This document shows positions 31,040-42,724 of a stretch of DNA of 64,000 nt, piece after piece. This DNA is from Athripsodes cinereus (Eukaryota > Arthropoda > Insecta > Trichoptera > Leptoceridae): assembly GCA_947579605.1 (NCBI GenBank), contig OX388305.1, positions 36,221,542 to 36,285,541 of the forward strand, written 5' to 3'. The notes below the pieces were generated by a model that ran no database searches, was not told the origin of the DNA, and saw only the letters and a program-made list of their open reading frames with translations. Numbering within the stretch: position 1 is the first letter of the stretch; every line of letters starts with the position of its first letter. The translations under genes and the position numbers were made by a program.

Positions 31040-31720
31040 GAGCTTGATGGTTGATTTTACCTTGTGTGGTTGTGGCTGTCGCGGGTGAACTCGTTTTTTT
31101 TCGTCTTTGTGTTGTCCTGTCTCCCTTGGTGGAGAGTATTAGGTCTGGTTGGGATGTCCCTTAGGGAGGGAAGCGTCTCTGCAAAATCTCCGGTAACGGC
31201 GACCCTCGGGTTCGCCGGCCTGAAAACCTAGAAAAATCTCTGGACACCTCAACTCAGCTTTTGGTCCAAAATATATGCAATTTTGTAAATAGTTTCGTAC
31301 TTTTATTTTTTATATTTTTTTTTTACTTTTGTAACCTAGGTTAAGAAAACTTGTTTATTTAATTTATTTTGTAAAGATATATGTTTTATTAATATGTTTG
31401 CTTCTCTCGGCTATAGAGGGACATCGAAGGAATGTAGTCAAAAGATTCCACACACGGGGGTATTTTGGCCGGCCAGCCCTTCAGGCTGCCCACTATGGCA
31501 CCTTCGGTGTGGACAAGATTTGTTAAGTGTAGTATTTCGGATAAATGGAAGTCCCCAGACTTCTGCGGTATCCGGGTGGACGGTGGGTCCTTCAATAAAC
31601 CAACCTAAGCCGATTCGCAAGCATCGAAACACCTTTCCTGTTTCATACTTAAGGAAATTTGCACAGTGTGTTGGTTGTGCGCATGAGGTATCTGTTGAGT
31701 AATATCCTGAATATCTCCAC
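31040..31720. other. GC-rich block of unknown origin
   Basis: Clearly richer in G+C than its surroundings and with opposing frames open for about 100 codons at 31394-31702 (+) and 31438-31791 (-). Neither peptide shows a family signature I recognise. It contains repeated CCGG-type words (CTCCGGTAACGGCGACC). It may be the 5' region of a retroelement or a decayed gene piece; I cannot decide. Confidence 0.35.
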
Positions 31721-32052
31721 TCATTCAGGTGTGAAAATCCAGTATTTGCAAAAATTTGTTTAACATTAACAATGATAACATTAATTGTCATATATTTGCT
31801 ATATTTATAATTCTATATAAGTACCTATTTGAATTAAAACCCAATTTTACACTTTTATTACGTCAAAATTTCTGAGCTTGTTCCCTTTTTGAAGTGAAAA
31901 ATAAGCAAGAGGTATGTAACATTTTTTGATGGCTAAGTACATTTACATTTACAAATCTCCATGATAAATAAAATTATGGATGACATGGGAATTGACATTC
32001 CTGCAACATCCATGGGTGAGGGAGGGTGCAACCCTTAATGTGTGTGATAAAT
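31721..32052. other. AT-rich stretch
   Basis: Nothing recognised. Confidence 0.45.
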
Positions 32053-32435
32053 AAAATTGAGGCATTTAAAATGTGGTTGTACAGAAGAATGCTGCGTATC
32101 TCATGGACTGATCGAGTGTCCAACGAAACAGTTCTAAATATAATGTAAAAAGATAGAGAGCTACTAACCACTGTCAAAAGACGAAAGGCCGCATACTTTG
32201 GTCACATATTCCGTGGAGAAAAATATGCCCTTCTGCAGCTTATAGTAGAGGGTAAGATAGAGGGCAGACGGGGTTTGGGGCGCAAAAGAGCATCATGGCT
32301 CAAGAATCTTCGGCAGTGGTTTGGAATACCGGATGCAGCAACCCTTATCAGACTGACCCAGGATCGTGAAGAGTATCAAGAGATGGTCGCCAACCTCCGA
32401 TAGGAGCGGCACAAGAAGAAGAAGAAGAAGAAGTA
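32053..32435 (+). pseudogene. LINE-J RT C-terminus with one in-frame stop
   Basis: A single frame from 'KIEAFKMWLYRRMLRISWTD' to 'EYQEMVANLR' and the stop at 32401-32403, interrupted only by TAA at 32146-32148. Signature segments are M-W-x-Y-R-R-M-L, 'RKAAYFGHIFR' and 'RDREEYQEM'-type residues near the end. A GAA/AAG microsatellite (32411-32432) is the tail. The 5' side is truncated just before the usual 'E-x-F-E-M-W' box. The copy is only lightly decayed. Confidence 0.85.
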
Positions 32436-33254
32436 CATTTATTCCTTTTTGAATTGCATGTTAGGCTCGCCAACGTCGGCTATCACTCTGGCTAAAGTCT
32501 GCGTATCCTATATAACCTGAAATAGCGCATTTACTCTCTGGGTTCCTATAAGATACGTTTAGATATTTCGTAAATAAATAGAAGTTCTCCTCTCATATTG
32601 TAAAAAAGTTCACCTAATTCAACAGCAGAAAGTATTTGAAATTGTTTTAAATACATTTTACATGATTCATTATTTTCATTTGACTTTTAATCTTATTTAC
32701 GAATTAACTGTACTAATCAAATGAAATCATCGCTTCGTACCAACTTATGTTCATCAATATGCAGATCATAAAATAGTGCATATCATATTATTATTTCCGT
32801 ATACAGGTTATGATGACAGAAATACGTCTATGTATACAATAACAAAGTAGATATTCTATTGCTATATTCCCTCAAGACCAAAACATTTTAGACGGTGATA
32901 TTACAAGAGCATGACTTGTTATATCACGAAATTTACTGTCCATGATTTGTTTTGAAGTGGACCAAAAACCCTGTAATACTTTTACCTGCAAAGAACATTT
33001 ATACATCTTGACTGCAAATCACATATCGGGTTCCTCTTACGTTGACGACATAAATTTTTCACGAAAGTTTCTTCTACCATATTAATTAAACACCTTTATA
33101 TCTAGACGCAAGTATATGTGCCATGAAAGTAAGATGAACCAAATTATCCCAGCTAATAAGCTGTTGGTTCATTCTTAATAGCAAGTCCTATAAATTCATA
33201 TATCTACCTATAGGTACATACATTACATTCTCGTATCAAGTAGGTGACTACAGA
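32436..33254. other. AT-rich stretch
   Basis: No gene or recognised repeat. Confidence 0.5.
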
Positions 33255-33435
33255 TATAGCCTTCTCATTTCTAAGGATCAACTCTTCAGGTGGATTGACG
33301 ACTGACGATCAAGATGGACTGACGACATTACTCCAATCGCGGGAAGGAAATGAATACAGAGGGCACAGGACCGCAACGATTGGAAGAGTTTGAAATAGGC
33401 CTATATCCAGCAGTGGAGAGATGGCTGACTAAGAA
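33255..33435 (+). pseudogene. LINE-G 3' end
   Basis: Encodes 'RWTDDITPIAGRK', a stop, 'IQRAQDRNDWKSLK' and 'AYIQQWRDG', the LINE-G C-terminal pattern (W-x-D-D-I ... I-Q-Q-W). The tail is AAGAAGAAGAAG. A short TGGATTGACGACTGACGATCA stretch near 33290 duplicates part of the ORF. Confidence 0.75.
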
Positions 33436-33788
33436 GAAGAAGAACTCTTCAGGATTACATCGAAGAGAGACCCATTTGACACCCGGATATCTCAGGAGTC
33501 TTTAACTCCTACTAATCCGCACATTCAAACCAAAATTTTCCTCATGGGCCTGGAGCACCGGTCGGCCAAAATCGCCATCGTGGGAATCTTTTATACTAAT
33601 TCTCTCTTCAATGTCTCTTTTAGGCGGTAATAATGTCTATTAGTGGTCTTCTGGATTACAGCCTTCCCCCCAATGAACATATTTTTGTAAGTGCCCATAG
33701 TCCTGAATTGTGTCACATTCGCAACATATGTACATCTGCTTTTCTTACATCGCTGGGTATTTCAAAAGAAATTTACTTACTTGAATAA
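33436..33788 (+). other. Two overlapping unassigned ORF fragments
   Basis: Directly after the LINE-G tail, one frame is open to about 33628 ('RRDPFDTRISQESL') and another runs 33633-33788 ('MSISGLLDYSLPPNEHIF'). Composition is GC-richer than the flanks and the peptides are not low complexity. This looks like decayed coding sequence of an unidentified retroelement or gene. Confidence 0.35.
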
Positions 33789-34324
33789 ACGTATTTTATA
33801 TGTATATGCAAAAAAGTCACGAATAATCTAGAGGTGTGATTTTCATTTTTATCCCACTTCATAAAGAAATAAGTGTCTCCCTAAGTACCTTGTACACACT
33901 GTGTTCTCATAGTAGTGAATGGTAGTGATTAGGTACTGAGTAGGTATAACAAAACACATGCAATGTGCTCGCAGCTACAAGAGAAAAGTGAAAGATGTGT
34001 GTTATTTTGAATAGGTCACCTGTTGAAGATAATCCAATAACATTACCTACATTATATTATATTATATTTGAGACGGTAATAATAATATTGTACAACAAGT
34101 ACATGAAGCGTGCAATGCAATATATGCCTTATTGACACCTCGTTATGGCCATATATCTAATAATATAATATGTAAGTTGTAAGAAGTTATTATCTAACAT
34201 TATAAATTAGGTATATTGTATTACGTTTCATTGTAAAACACATTTGTAATATATTAATACCGGTATAATAACAGCAATCTATATAATACCTGATACTGAT
34301 TCTGTACGGGTAAGTACCTACTTT
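33789..34324. other. AT-rich stretch
   Basis: No gene or recognised repeat. Confidence 0.5.
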
Positions 34325-35013
34325 GGTAGTGCATAATCTTATAAATAAAAATGGATTGAGCATGTATGTCACTCCATAACTTGAGAACAGCTGAACCAAC
34401 TTGGCTAATTCTTTTTTTGTTGTATTCGTAATTATCAAGAGACTGTTTATATGAAAGAAATTTTTGGGAAAATCCAACGGAATAGTCGGAAATTTGGATT
34501 ATATTTTTGTATGAAAGTGACGTTTGTATGACAGTTCCACTGTCACGTGTTGCCAAAACGATTTTTTTTAACGATTTTTTGATTGTGTTCAAAAAAACAA
34601 TATGGATAATAATGATTCAAAATCAACGGTGAAGTTTTTTCATAGATTGGTCCATTTATAGAATAATTTATGTATACATTTTCAAATTAGAATCGGTATC
34701 CATACAATTTAACATCTGTGGTTGTCAAATTTCAATTTTGAAAAAATCATGAAAAGAATTATTATAAATTTAAAATGAATAGGTAAATCTACCTAAAATA
34801 TAAATAAGTACCTCCATACGTAATTATATTACATACAGCAGTTAATTTATAAATAAATCTGAGTTAAATAATATAATCGTTCAATAAATTCTTTTTTGAC
34901 ACTATACAATGACGCACTTGGATAATTACGGGTGTTTGTAAAGAGATTAAAAATAATATTTATTATTATTCATTGATAGTTAGGCGGTAAGAAGCTCGCT
35001 GGGTCAGCTAGTA
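34325..35013 (+). mobile_element. Helitron-like element ending GGGTCAGCTAG
   Basis: Contains CACTCCATAACTTGAGAACA and AATTCTTTTTTTGTTGTATTCG, typical of a very common insect interspersed repeat. Its right end is GCTGGGTCAGCTAG followed by T, i.e. a CTAG 3' end as in Helitrons. The left end near ATAATCTTATAAATAAAAAT is approximate. Noncoding. A distinct relative is at 58687-59405 (-). Confidence 0.6.
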
Positions 35014-35733
35014 TCTAATAAGGAACTTCTATGAGGAAAGTTTACGAGTGGCATTTATAATCGTTGCATTCAGAAGGTAAAATAATGTTGAGTATTTTGG
35101 AGAAAGTAGATATCATCTAAGTACGAATCATTATGAATGTTCTAGAATAATTATTGAGTACGTACTCACATTTGTTAAGATTTAAAAATGGCAAACATCT
35201 CGGAGAAAGTAAACATTAATTTAAAAATACAATATAAGGATTTAGTAAATTCAATAATTAATGACTGCGGTACTAAGTTAACGAAATAAATTTCATTATT
35301 ATATGTTATTAATAGCCGCGAGCATCTGCTTACTATCAATAATGATAAAAATCTAATTAAAAAGTAGAATATTGTGCTCGCTATCTCTGATTTGTTGATG
35401 TCTTTAAGTTAAGATCGTGACAAAAAGTAAGCGGGCGCCACAAAGAATGCAGCTATAATAAGTTTCCTTGCGATGAATATTGATCAATGTTTCTGCACGA
35501 CCTGCCCTCGAAGCAACAATACATCCGAATTAACTTAATCGGTAGGTACCTACTTAAAGTATCGACTCAACTAATCAAATAATACTGACTTACTTAACCG
35601 TTATTACAAGGAAGGGAATCATAATCAGTTGCTTATTAAACAATACATTTCATATGTTGCAATTAAACCACTTTGAAAGTGCTGACTACGAGTATCTTTG
35701 CATATTTATGTAAAATATTCGTTTATAATAACA
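35014..35733. other. AT-rich stretch
   Basis: No gene or recognised repeat. Confidence 0.5.
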
Positions 35734-36295
35734 TGGGACGGTCGGTCTAAGAGTGAGGTCGACAGCCGTATACATCAGGCTAGACTTGCATTTAATAAAA
35801 AGTCGAAAATAATAGAATCAAAACAATATAGACCTGAGACTGAGAATACTCCTCATCAAGACCTATGTATGGAGTATCCTGATGTACGGCTGCGAGACAT
35901 GGTGCCTATCTGAAAGAGATAAACGAAGACTAGAGGCGTTTGAGATGTGGACCTATAGAAGACTATTAGGAATTTCCTGGAGAGACCACATCAGAAACGA
36001 AGAAGTTCTTCAAAGAATCGAAGGAGGAAGGCACCTGCTCAAGATTTTGTCAGAAAGGCGTGCAAGGTGGATCGGCCATGTAATACGACAAGAAGGCCTC
36101 TTGCATGCCGTAATGGAGGGTATGACCGAGGAGACAAACTCTAGGGGACGCCCACGCCGAGAGTACCTGGAAGACCTGCTGGTGGACATGCGCTGCTCAT
36201 CATATGCAGAATTCAAAAGAACCGCACAAGACAGGGAGGAGTGGAGGAGAAGAATTAAAGAGATAATTGCTGCAAACCAATCCCAGGATTGAAAC
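35734..36295 (+). pseudogene. LINE-B-related RT C-terminus with a frameshift
   Basis: Starts in 'DGRSKSEVDSRIHQARLAFN' and after one indel near 35822-35830 continues in the next frame through 'LMYGCETWCLSERDK', 'FEMWTYRRLLGISW', 'RARWIGHVIRQEGLL' and 'RGRPRREYLEDLLVDMRCSS' to the stop at 36290-36292. Alignable with residues 330-505 of the copy at 5587-7104 but clearly diverged, so it is a different subfamily. The long open stretch after the shift suggests limited decay. Confidence 0.85.
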
Positions 36296-36965
36296 CAGAG
36301 AGAGATTCGTTTATTGTTTATTGCTTTTTGTAAATCATTCCCCATAGGTCCATTACGGGACACTTGGGTTCATCATAATTATACAGGATGCATAAAAAAA
36401 ATATGAAAGAATACAAAGCAGTGAGGCATCAGAAGCGAGATAAATTAATGGAAAATTTAGTCAAAATGTACATAATATGTAAATATAAATAATATATAAA
36501 TAATAATACTTTTTCAGTACTAGAAGGATGTCAAGAGTCTCTTTGGTATCACATCTAAAGTACAATATTTTATTTGTTCAACAAAAGAAAGAGAGAGATA
36601 AGTACACGAACTAAGGACGAATCACACATATCACACTCAACATTTTTTGTAATAATATATTTTTCAACTCTAACAGAATGTCAAGAGTCCCGCTAGTGTA
36701 ATGACCAAAGTACAATGAAACGTTCGAAGGACAAATAAGATTGATAAAGTAGCAAATATATTTTTTAGTTTTTATATCATTACAATGTTTTAACCAAAGA
36801 TCAACTAATGGTTTTAACACTAAAATTATCTTGATTAAAATATTTTTTTTATACAATTTTGTATGAGAAAATAAATGTATTTTGAAGTAACAAGCTGCAC
36901 CGTCATTCAGTTAGTAATTTGTTTATTTTTAAAAAGCTGTGAAAGTTTGTCGTAAATAAAAAATT
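36296..36965. other. AT-rich stretch
   Basis: GAATGTCAAGAGTC recurs near 36520-36540 and 36675-36690 with similar neighbours, a weak internal duplication. No gene. Confidence 0.45.
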
Positions 36966-37326
36966 TATTTGATTAAATTTAAACACTGTCTTTCACTTAA
37001 AGTATTATATTTTCATAATTTTGTTAACTATTAGAATTGTTATAATGTATTAATTGATATTATGTATATAGTATATATAATTCATTCAAATAAATAAATA
37101 AATAATAAATAAGCTTTTTGGACTACGTCCATCCTCAGTGAAAAAAATAATTTAATACGTTCGCTTAAAATATCCTTAAATACTTGAAATATCCTTAGTG
37201 TTCACTTAAAAAAAAACTTAAAAATTTTAAGTATTTTTTCACTGAGGACGGACGTAGCCCGAAAAGTTTATAAAATTAATTATAATACTTTAAGTGAAAG
37301 ACACAGTGTTTTAATTTAATCAAATC
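36966..37326. mobile_element. Penelope-like fold-back unit d, with insertion in one arm
   Basis: Outer arms: 36968-37008 and the right-hand match ending about 37324, sharing AAACACTGTCTTTCACTTAA and its complement. Inner arms: 37111-37148 and 37232-37270. About 100 AT-rich bases in the left arm (37009-37110) separate them, where the right arm has about 27. The shared terminus and the CTGAGGA ... GAAA motif place it in the family of units a-f. Confidence 0.65.
37242..37270 (+). ncRNA. Hammerhead-like motif, unit d (decayed)
   Basis: CTGAGGA, one extra C, a stem II built on GGAC (pairs with GTCC in the left-arm version), then GAAA and a damaged stem III (AAGTTT instead of AACGTTT). No stem I is visible. 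The left arm keeps stem II but has AAAA for GAAA. Inactive relic. Confidence 0.35.
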
Positions 37327-38147
37327 AAACATTTAATTCACTAAGTGAAGGCGAAGCGACTAATCATTGATAGCGTCTATATAATATTAGGCCCATAAAT
37401 CAGCTAAGACTTGGTAGTAATATATTATTATATCAATTATAGCTCATTGAGCAATGGAATAAATAATCTATTAAGCTCAATACTTAGAATCATGGTGCAG
37501 TAAGTACCTAGTAAGCTGCTGATAGTTATCTGCTGCCGTTTATCCGTGCATTCCTTCACTTAATGGTGTTCCCGCTGATTTTGTGATCAATCGTCATGCA
37601 TTCTGTTAGCGTGTCGTTAGCCATTTATACTGCAGGACTCTGTTAGGTAATTTTCATGTAAGGAAAGCCCTGTGAAGCAAGTGTTCTTGCATAATACTAC
37701 AATCCTGAATAAAGACCATTATCTTTTTAATATCTAACATGTTCAACTCATGATTTATTCACGAAGCACAGGTCTGTATTTTGTATGGTAATATTTATAA
37801 TCTTACAACAATGTTTAACTATCATAAAATCCAAATTATAGCCTGTAATCTTTTATAATTATTATATGCAAGGATATTATTTCAATAACCAATCAAATAA
37901 ACTTAGGTATATACTCGTAGTATAATGCACTTTAGAATTTGGAATTGAAAGAATAACAATGACTTAATAGTATTATATCGTAAGACTTAGCTACCGTGAG
38001 TGTTTATGCTACCTTTCTACTACAATTTCAGTAGAAAAACATGAAAAAGCCACTAGTTTGGCAGAAAATATTAAAAAAGGCTTTCAAATAATCGCAATTA
38101 CATAGTAAAAAAAATACAGAACCAATTTTTTTTTTTTTTGTATATTT
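37327..38147. other. AT-rich stretch
   Basis: 37490-37660 is slightly GC-richer but shows no recognisable feature. No gene supported. Confidence 0.4.
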
Positions 38148-38400
38148 ATTTTGCAGTCAGCGCGCTTTGCGATATTTCGGGCACATTGCAAGAAGAGAGC
38201 ATGACAACCTGGAAAAAGTGATTTTGACTGGGGTTGTAGAAGGGAGGAGGGGAAGGGGCAGAGTGCCAATAAGATGGAGCGACCAAATTAAGGAGGCCAC
38301 ACAGAGCTCACTTCACGGGGCCTTACACATGGCGGAGGATCGCTCAAAATGGAGACAGATGGTTTACAGGACGAGGCATGATGGTCACGATCCTCAGGAT
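38148..38400 (+). pseudogene. LINE-K RT C-terminus
   Basis: Open frame with 'LRYFGHIARREHDNLEKVIL', 'GVVEGRRGRGRVPIRWSDQI' and 'HMAEDRSKWRQMVYRTRHDG' residues: the L-R-x-F-G-H, G-R-G-R-x-P-x-R-W-S-D and W-R-x-x-V signatures of insect LINE polyproteins. A T run precedes it at 38126-38140. The 3' end fuses to a palindrome and SINE-B. A decayed relative is at 62015-62160. Confidence 0.85.
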
Positions 38401-38411
38401 CGTGACCATCA
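38381..38411. repeat. 31-bp palindrome at a LINE/SINE junction
   Basis: Perfect 15-base arms around a single C, the left arm being the normal LINE-K 3' sequence GATGGTCACGATCCT. In the relative near 62140 the LINE continues CTCAGGAATGAAGA instead, so the right arm is new. Confidence 0.85.
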
Positions 38412-38520
38412 TCTGGGTTTTGTTATAAACCCAAATACAACCTTACACATCTTTCACAGTAAGCTACTAAAAGCTTGTGTCGTGAAAAGGGAGTTTGCCA
38501 GTACCTGGTATCGAACTCGG
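38412..38520 (-). mobile_element. SINE-B copy, truncated
   Basis: Antisense body from GGTTTTGTTATAAACCC through AGCTTGTGTCGTGAAAAGGG to the B-box region (GTTCGATACC). The A-box part of the head is missing. It starts at the palindrome. Confidence 0.75.
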
Positions 38521-39454
38521 ATATAATATAAAATGTAATATAATAATTATATCTTTATTTTTCCGAACATTTGCCTTTTACAGGACACTCGAAAATTCGC
38601 GGAAAAGAGTAGGAGACCAATAATGGTTGGAAATAAATAACGGTTACTTATTACGTAAGAATTTAAATTACTTAAAAGGAATTCCTTTTCACCCTGCACA
38701 AAGAAGAAATTACTCGAGTACGCAATATAACTTGCATGTAAGTATGTGTCAATATATTATTTTATAGAAATACTAATATAACATTGTATATTGATGTAAA
38801 CTTACTGTAGTAAATAATATATTACATACTTCAGTTATATGGTGTATTTATCAAGTGTATGATGGTGGGAAGGTAAGTTAGATTTATTCTGGTCAACTAC
38901 AAGTAATTAAATGTCGTGGACATCGTAATAAAATATGAGAAGATCGCTCCGATAGCAATGAGTTCCTACACTTGTACATATTATTTCTGTTTATGTTAAC
39001 TCACTAAATATATAACTTTATTATACCGCATGTGAATACAACCTGTCAACTTTCACGGAACAACTGGAGTATTATTATATTAATGCTAAGTAAAAAAATT
39101 ATCAATTGCCAAACTAGATTTACCAGGACGACGCTTACTTACTAACAGCCTAGGTGCAGCACTAATTATTTATTTATTTTTATTTATTTATTTATTTATT
39201 AAACTTTAAACGGCTATTGCCTTTTTTAAATACAAAATAAAATCCTAAATTAATACATTTTACATCAAATCTCCAAAGTTCATTCGTTCATCGGTCATGT
39301 GACAATTACAATGCTTTTTTTGTAGACATAAATATTTTTCATGAATCCATTTCTAGTTTTAAAAGGATGATTGCTAGATCTCTGACAGATTCTGGGTCTC
39401 GGCGGGCATAGGCAGGGGTCCTCCGCTCTATTGATGTCTTCCTTTCTCCTAACC
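38521..39454. other. AT-rich stretch with TTTA repeat
   Basis: A TTTA microsatellite at about 39165-39200 is followed by AAACGGCTATTGCCTTTTTT, similar to CGGCGTATGCCTTTTAC at 58750, suggesting an antisense retroelement 3' end. No gene. Confidence 0.45.
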
Positions 39455-39730
39455 GTTGCTGTCCCTAATCCTTCCCTTATTGTAGGTTTTATCTTTATGA
39501 TGTATGCACATGATTGGTGAGTTTTCGGACTCGTTGTCAGTGTATCTATAAAATTTAAATGTTCTTTTTTTTCTTTCACTGTAGTATGTAGGTACTTGGT
39601 AAGATTTATTTTGTAATGTGTTAGCCAACTTTGCTGGTTTATGTGCCAACTTTTTTTTATCTATTTGTATTACCTATGTATAATTATAACTGTGTGTTTG
39701 CGTAAACTATAAAATAAAAAAATAATAATA
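39455..39730 (+). repeat. Repeat U copy 2, LINE 3'-UTR-like
   Basis: Matches 16236-16501 over most of its length, including GTATGCACATGATTGG and AACTTTGCTGGTTTATGTGC, with an AAATAATAAT tail. Confidence 0.75.
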
Positions 39731-39743
39731 ATACCAATCTTTT

Positions 39744-39905
39744 TAATAAACAACCTGGGAGCAACCATAACGCCAGAGGGTGATCTCCGGTCGGAATTGT
39801 CAATCCGCATAGGAGCTGCTAGCGGCGCTTTCAATAATATGAACAAAATTTGAAATACGTCTGGACTCAGAATCAGGACAAAATGTCGCCTGTTTAATGC
39901 GTGTA
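39744..39905 (+). pseudogene. LINE RT fragment (thumb region)
   Basis: Encodes 'LGATITPEGDLRSELSIRIG', an 'AFNNMNKI'-like stretch and 'RIRTKCRLFNACI', i.e. the Y-L-G-x-x-I-x-x-x-G region after the RT palm. It contains a stop at the expected W. Short and directly followed by MITE-N. Confidence 0.7.
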
Positions 39906-39907
39906 TC

Positions 39908-40217
39908 AATCAGAAATCTCGATTGGAGAACCATGTTTACACAATGTAAAATTGCGCAAAATGTAATCGGAAAAAGTGAGAAAGGCGTCCCAACGCTTAC
40001 GAATTAGCTCTAGGCTGGCTTAAGTGATCATTTTCGCTTTCCATGGACAACGTTCACCAATTCCACCATTCTCACTGTCACAATGTAAGGTCCACCAATC
40101 GAGAAACGCTTTATGCAAACTATAGAAGCAACCATCTTTTTGGTACCCATCTCATATTTCAGATCTCAAATGCAACATGGTTCTGTAAGCATGGTTCTCC
40201 AATCGAGATATCTGATT
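39908..40217. mobile_element. MITE-N copy 1
   Basis: Inverted ends: left AATCAGAAATCTCGATTGGA, right TCCAATCGAGATATCTGATT. The body matches 59881-60822 on both sides of a LINE insertion present only there. Noncoding, 310 bases. Confidence 0.8.
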
Positions 40218-42724
40218 GGTTATGTCATCTGCAACCAAATCCGGTTAGATAATAAAAAAAATTAGTAAATATTCCAAAAAGTGTTTTATGTTATGCAATA
40301 ATAATAGACATGGTACAGATATGGAATATTTATTTGCACGACACAGGTTGTATTTTGTACTAACTTCAGTTACGCGATACAATATAATGCAATGCGTTAA
40401 TGACGGAAACGTTAAGAGATGCGAATCATTCACTCCAACATTGTATTTGTAGATGGATCTCTAGATAAACTTAATAAAGTCTCAATGCGTAGGTACTCGT
40501 AAATAAATATATTATTAATTAATTTATAAACCATATAACAATTGATACAATAATTTTCATTGATTCGGTCATAATATTACTGTCATATATTATGGGAATT
40601 TAACGTGTTTTAATTTATGCAAAAAGTAATTGAACATTTTTTAATAAAGTTTTACATAATATGTAATATCTGCCTACAGGAGAAATAACTGCAGTTTGAA
40701 GTTCTTTATCGTGGAAGAAAGTGTTGAAATGATAAGACATTGTTATTTTTTTTTTATTTTATTATCTTGAATATTGCCCAATTCAAAGAATAAAGATACA
40801 ATGTCCTTGGATTTAAACATAAGGAATGGCAAAAATGCAGTTATTTTTTACGAGGCTTCAGTGAAAATCGAACATTAACGTGCCAAAAATTTCTCGAAAT
40901 GTGTCTTTAGTGCGACTATTAATGGTTTAAGATATGGAAAGGGCATATAAATTATTCAGTTATTATGACAAATAGAGAGATACAATATGTTCTTAATAAC
41001 CATTGGATGTTGGATACTGATAATATTAATGGATCGATATAAAATAAACTTGTCACCAGTAGGGGACACAACATGGCAAGCTACGCCACGCCATAGCGAT
41101 TGACATCGTGAATACATTGTGAAAGCGCTAATTTTATGATAATTTCAACTACAAGTACAGATTATTATGTGATAAGAAAATACATTGCGTACATTAATTA
41201 AATTTATTTTATTATAATAATATTAATAATAATAATATCTTAATTATTTTATTATACGCAAGTTTTCAATAGTTTCAGCATTCGATATTCTCATTGATTT
41301 CGTTATTATACAGGTTTAAGGTATCTATGATATCTTACGCTCAGTAAAACTACATGTTCGTACAACTTGCATATGAAAAAGTGAACACTGAACCTGACGA
41401 ATATAATGTTCTGATAAATTATAATTTACAGCCTTACTATGCTCCTGTCGGAATTATGAGCAAGTTTTAGATTATTTAATCAAAAACTCATACAGTATTA
41501 AGTAGTCTTGTGTGAATGAAGCACCTTCTATAACAGTTCGTATACATAACTCTTATGACTTTTCTAAACTATTTTTTTTTCTTCATTCATGGCATAGCAT
41601 TCTACAAGGATGATTTGTGCCAAAAACCGTCTCTTAATGTTATAGAATAGTCAGGGAGAAGATAGTTATTGAAAATAATAAAATTTGCTTTAATCGATTT
41701 GAGAAGGGACAAATAGATTGAACATCGGATTTCATACTCAGCAATGATTCAATATTCAAAGGGAATTGTTCGAAACTATTATTTGATTACTTTTTTTTAT
41801 TTAAAAGTATTATTTTATAATTTAAAAATTTTTTGCCTCTCGGATCAAAACTATCAACAGCTGTTGTCTAAGATTTGATGCAAATTATCAATGTACATAA
41901 TTAGTGTTGTTATAAGACCACGTTCTATATAAAAGAAAGCAAATAATATGATTAAATAGCAACACTGTAATAAATATTCAAAGTTTGAATTGTACGTGGC
42001 GAAACAAAAAGGAATTTTATTCGATCACTTGTATTCCGCTTTATATAATAATACATTCTGATTTATATTGTTTGTAGGTAGATTATTGTTATATTTTTGA
42101 TGAACCACTTCTTGACATCACGACTTTAGTCTAGAGAGGTCAAATCACGTTTATAGTTGAATGTAGTATGTAGATACCTTTTGTACTGGGTACGTATGTA
42201 TTTATCAGCTGTTGTATTGTTATTTCTATTCTCTATGACATGTTATAAAAGATAGAGGATTGTTATAATAATATATTGACCTCTTGTTCATAGTTTTGTA
42301 CTCTGTATAAATAAATAGGGCTTTGTGAATATTATTTTATTATTCATTATTAAGTGAATTCTGATTTGAGAAAGGAAGGCATTTGATCATAAAAAAATAT
42401 AGACAACCCTTGTCTTTGAAATGTATAAATTAAAGTGGCTTGTAGTTACAAAATGTATAAATCAACTGTCTATCGGTCGTGCTCTCTACAAAAATCGTAA
42501 TGACAACTTTTCCATAGTCATCATCAAGAAAAACGTGTATTTGACAATCTTGACATCAGTAATACAATGATTTGGGTATACTCGTTGATGCCCGCCCAGT
42601 AAATTCACATTCCTTATTATTTTATTGCAAAAGAAAACGTAATTGGCTAAACGCTTGTATGATAATTTTAATCTGAAAATCTTTTTTTAATATTTTCTTC
42701 CCGGACAATTAAAGAATATATAAG
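40218..42724. other. AT-rich stretch, 2.5 kb
   Basis: No gene, RNA gene or recognised repeat could be supported. The largest featureless block of the window. Confidence 0.5.

Noticed and set aside
40218..42724. Hidden host exons in the longest featureless block
   Set aside because: I scanned for long frames, splice-like contexts and GC contrast and found nothing I could defend.
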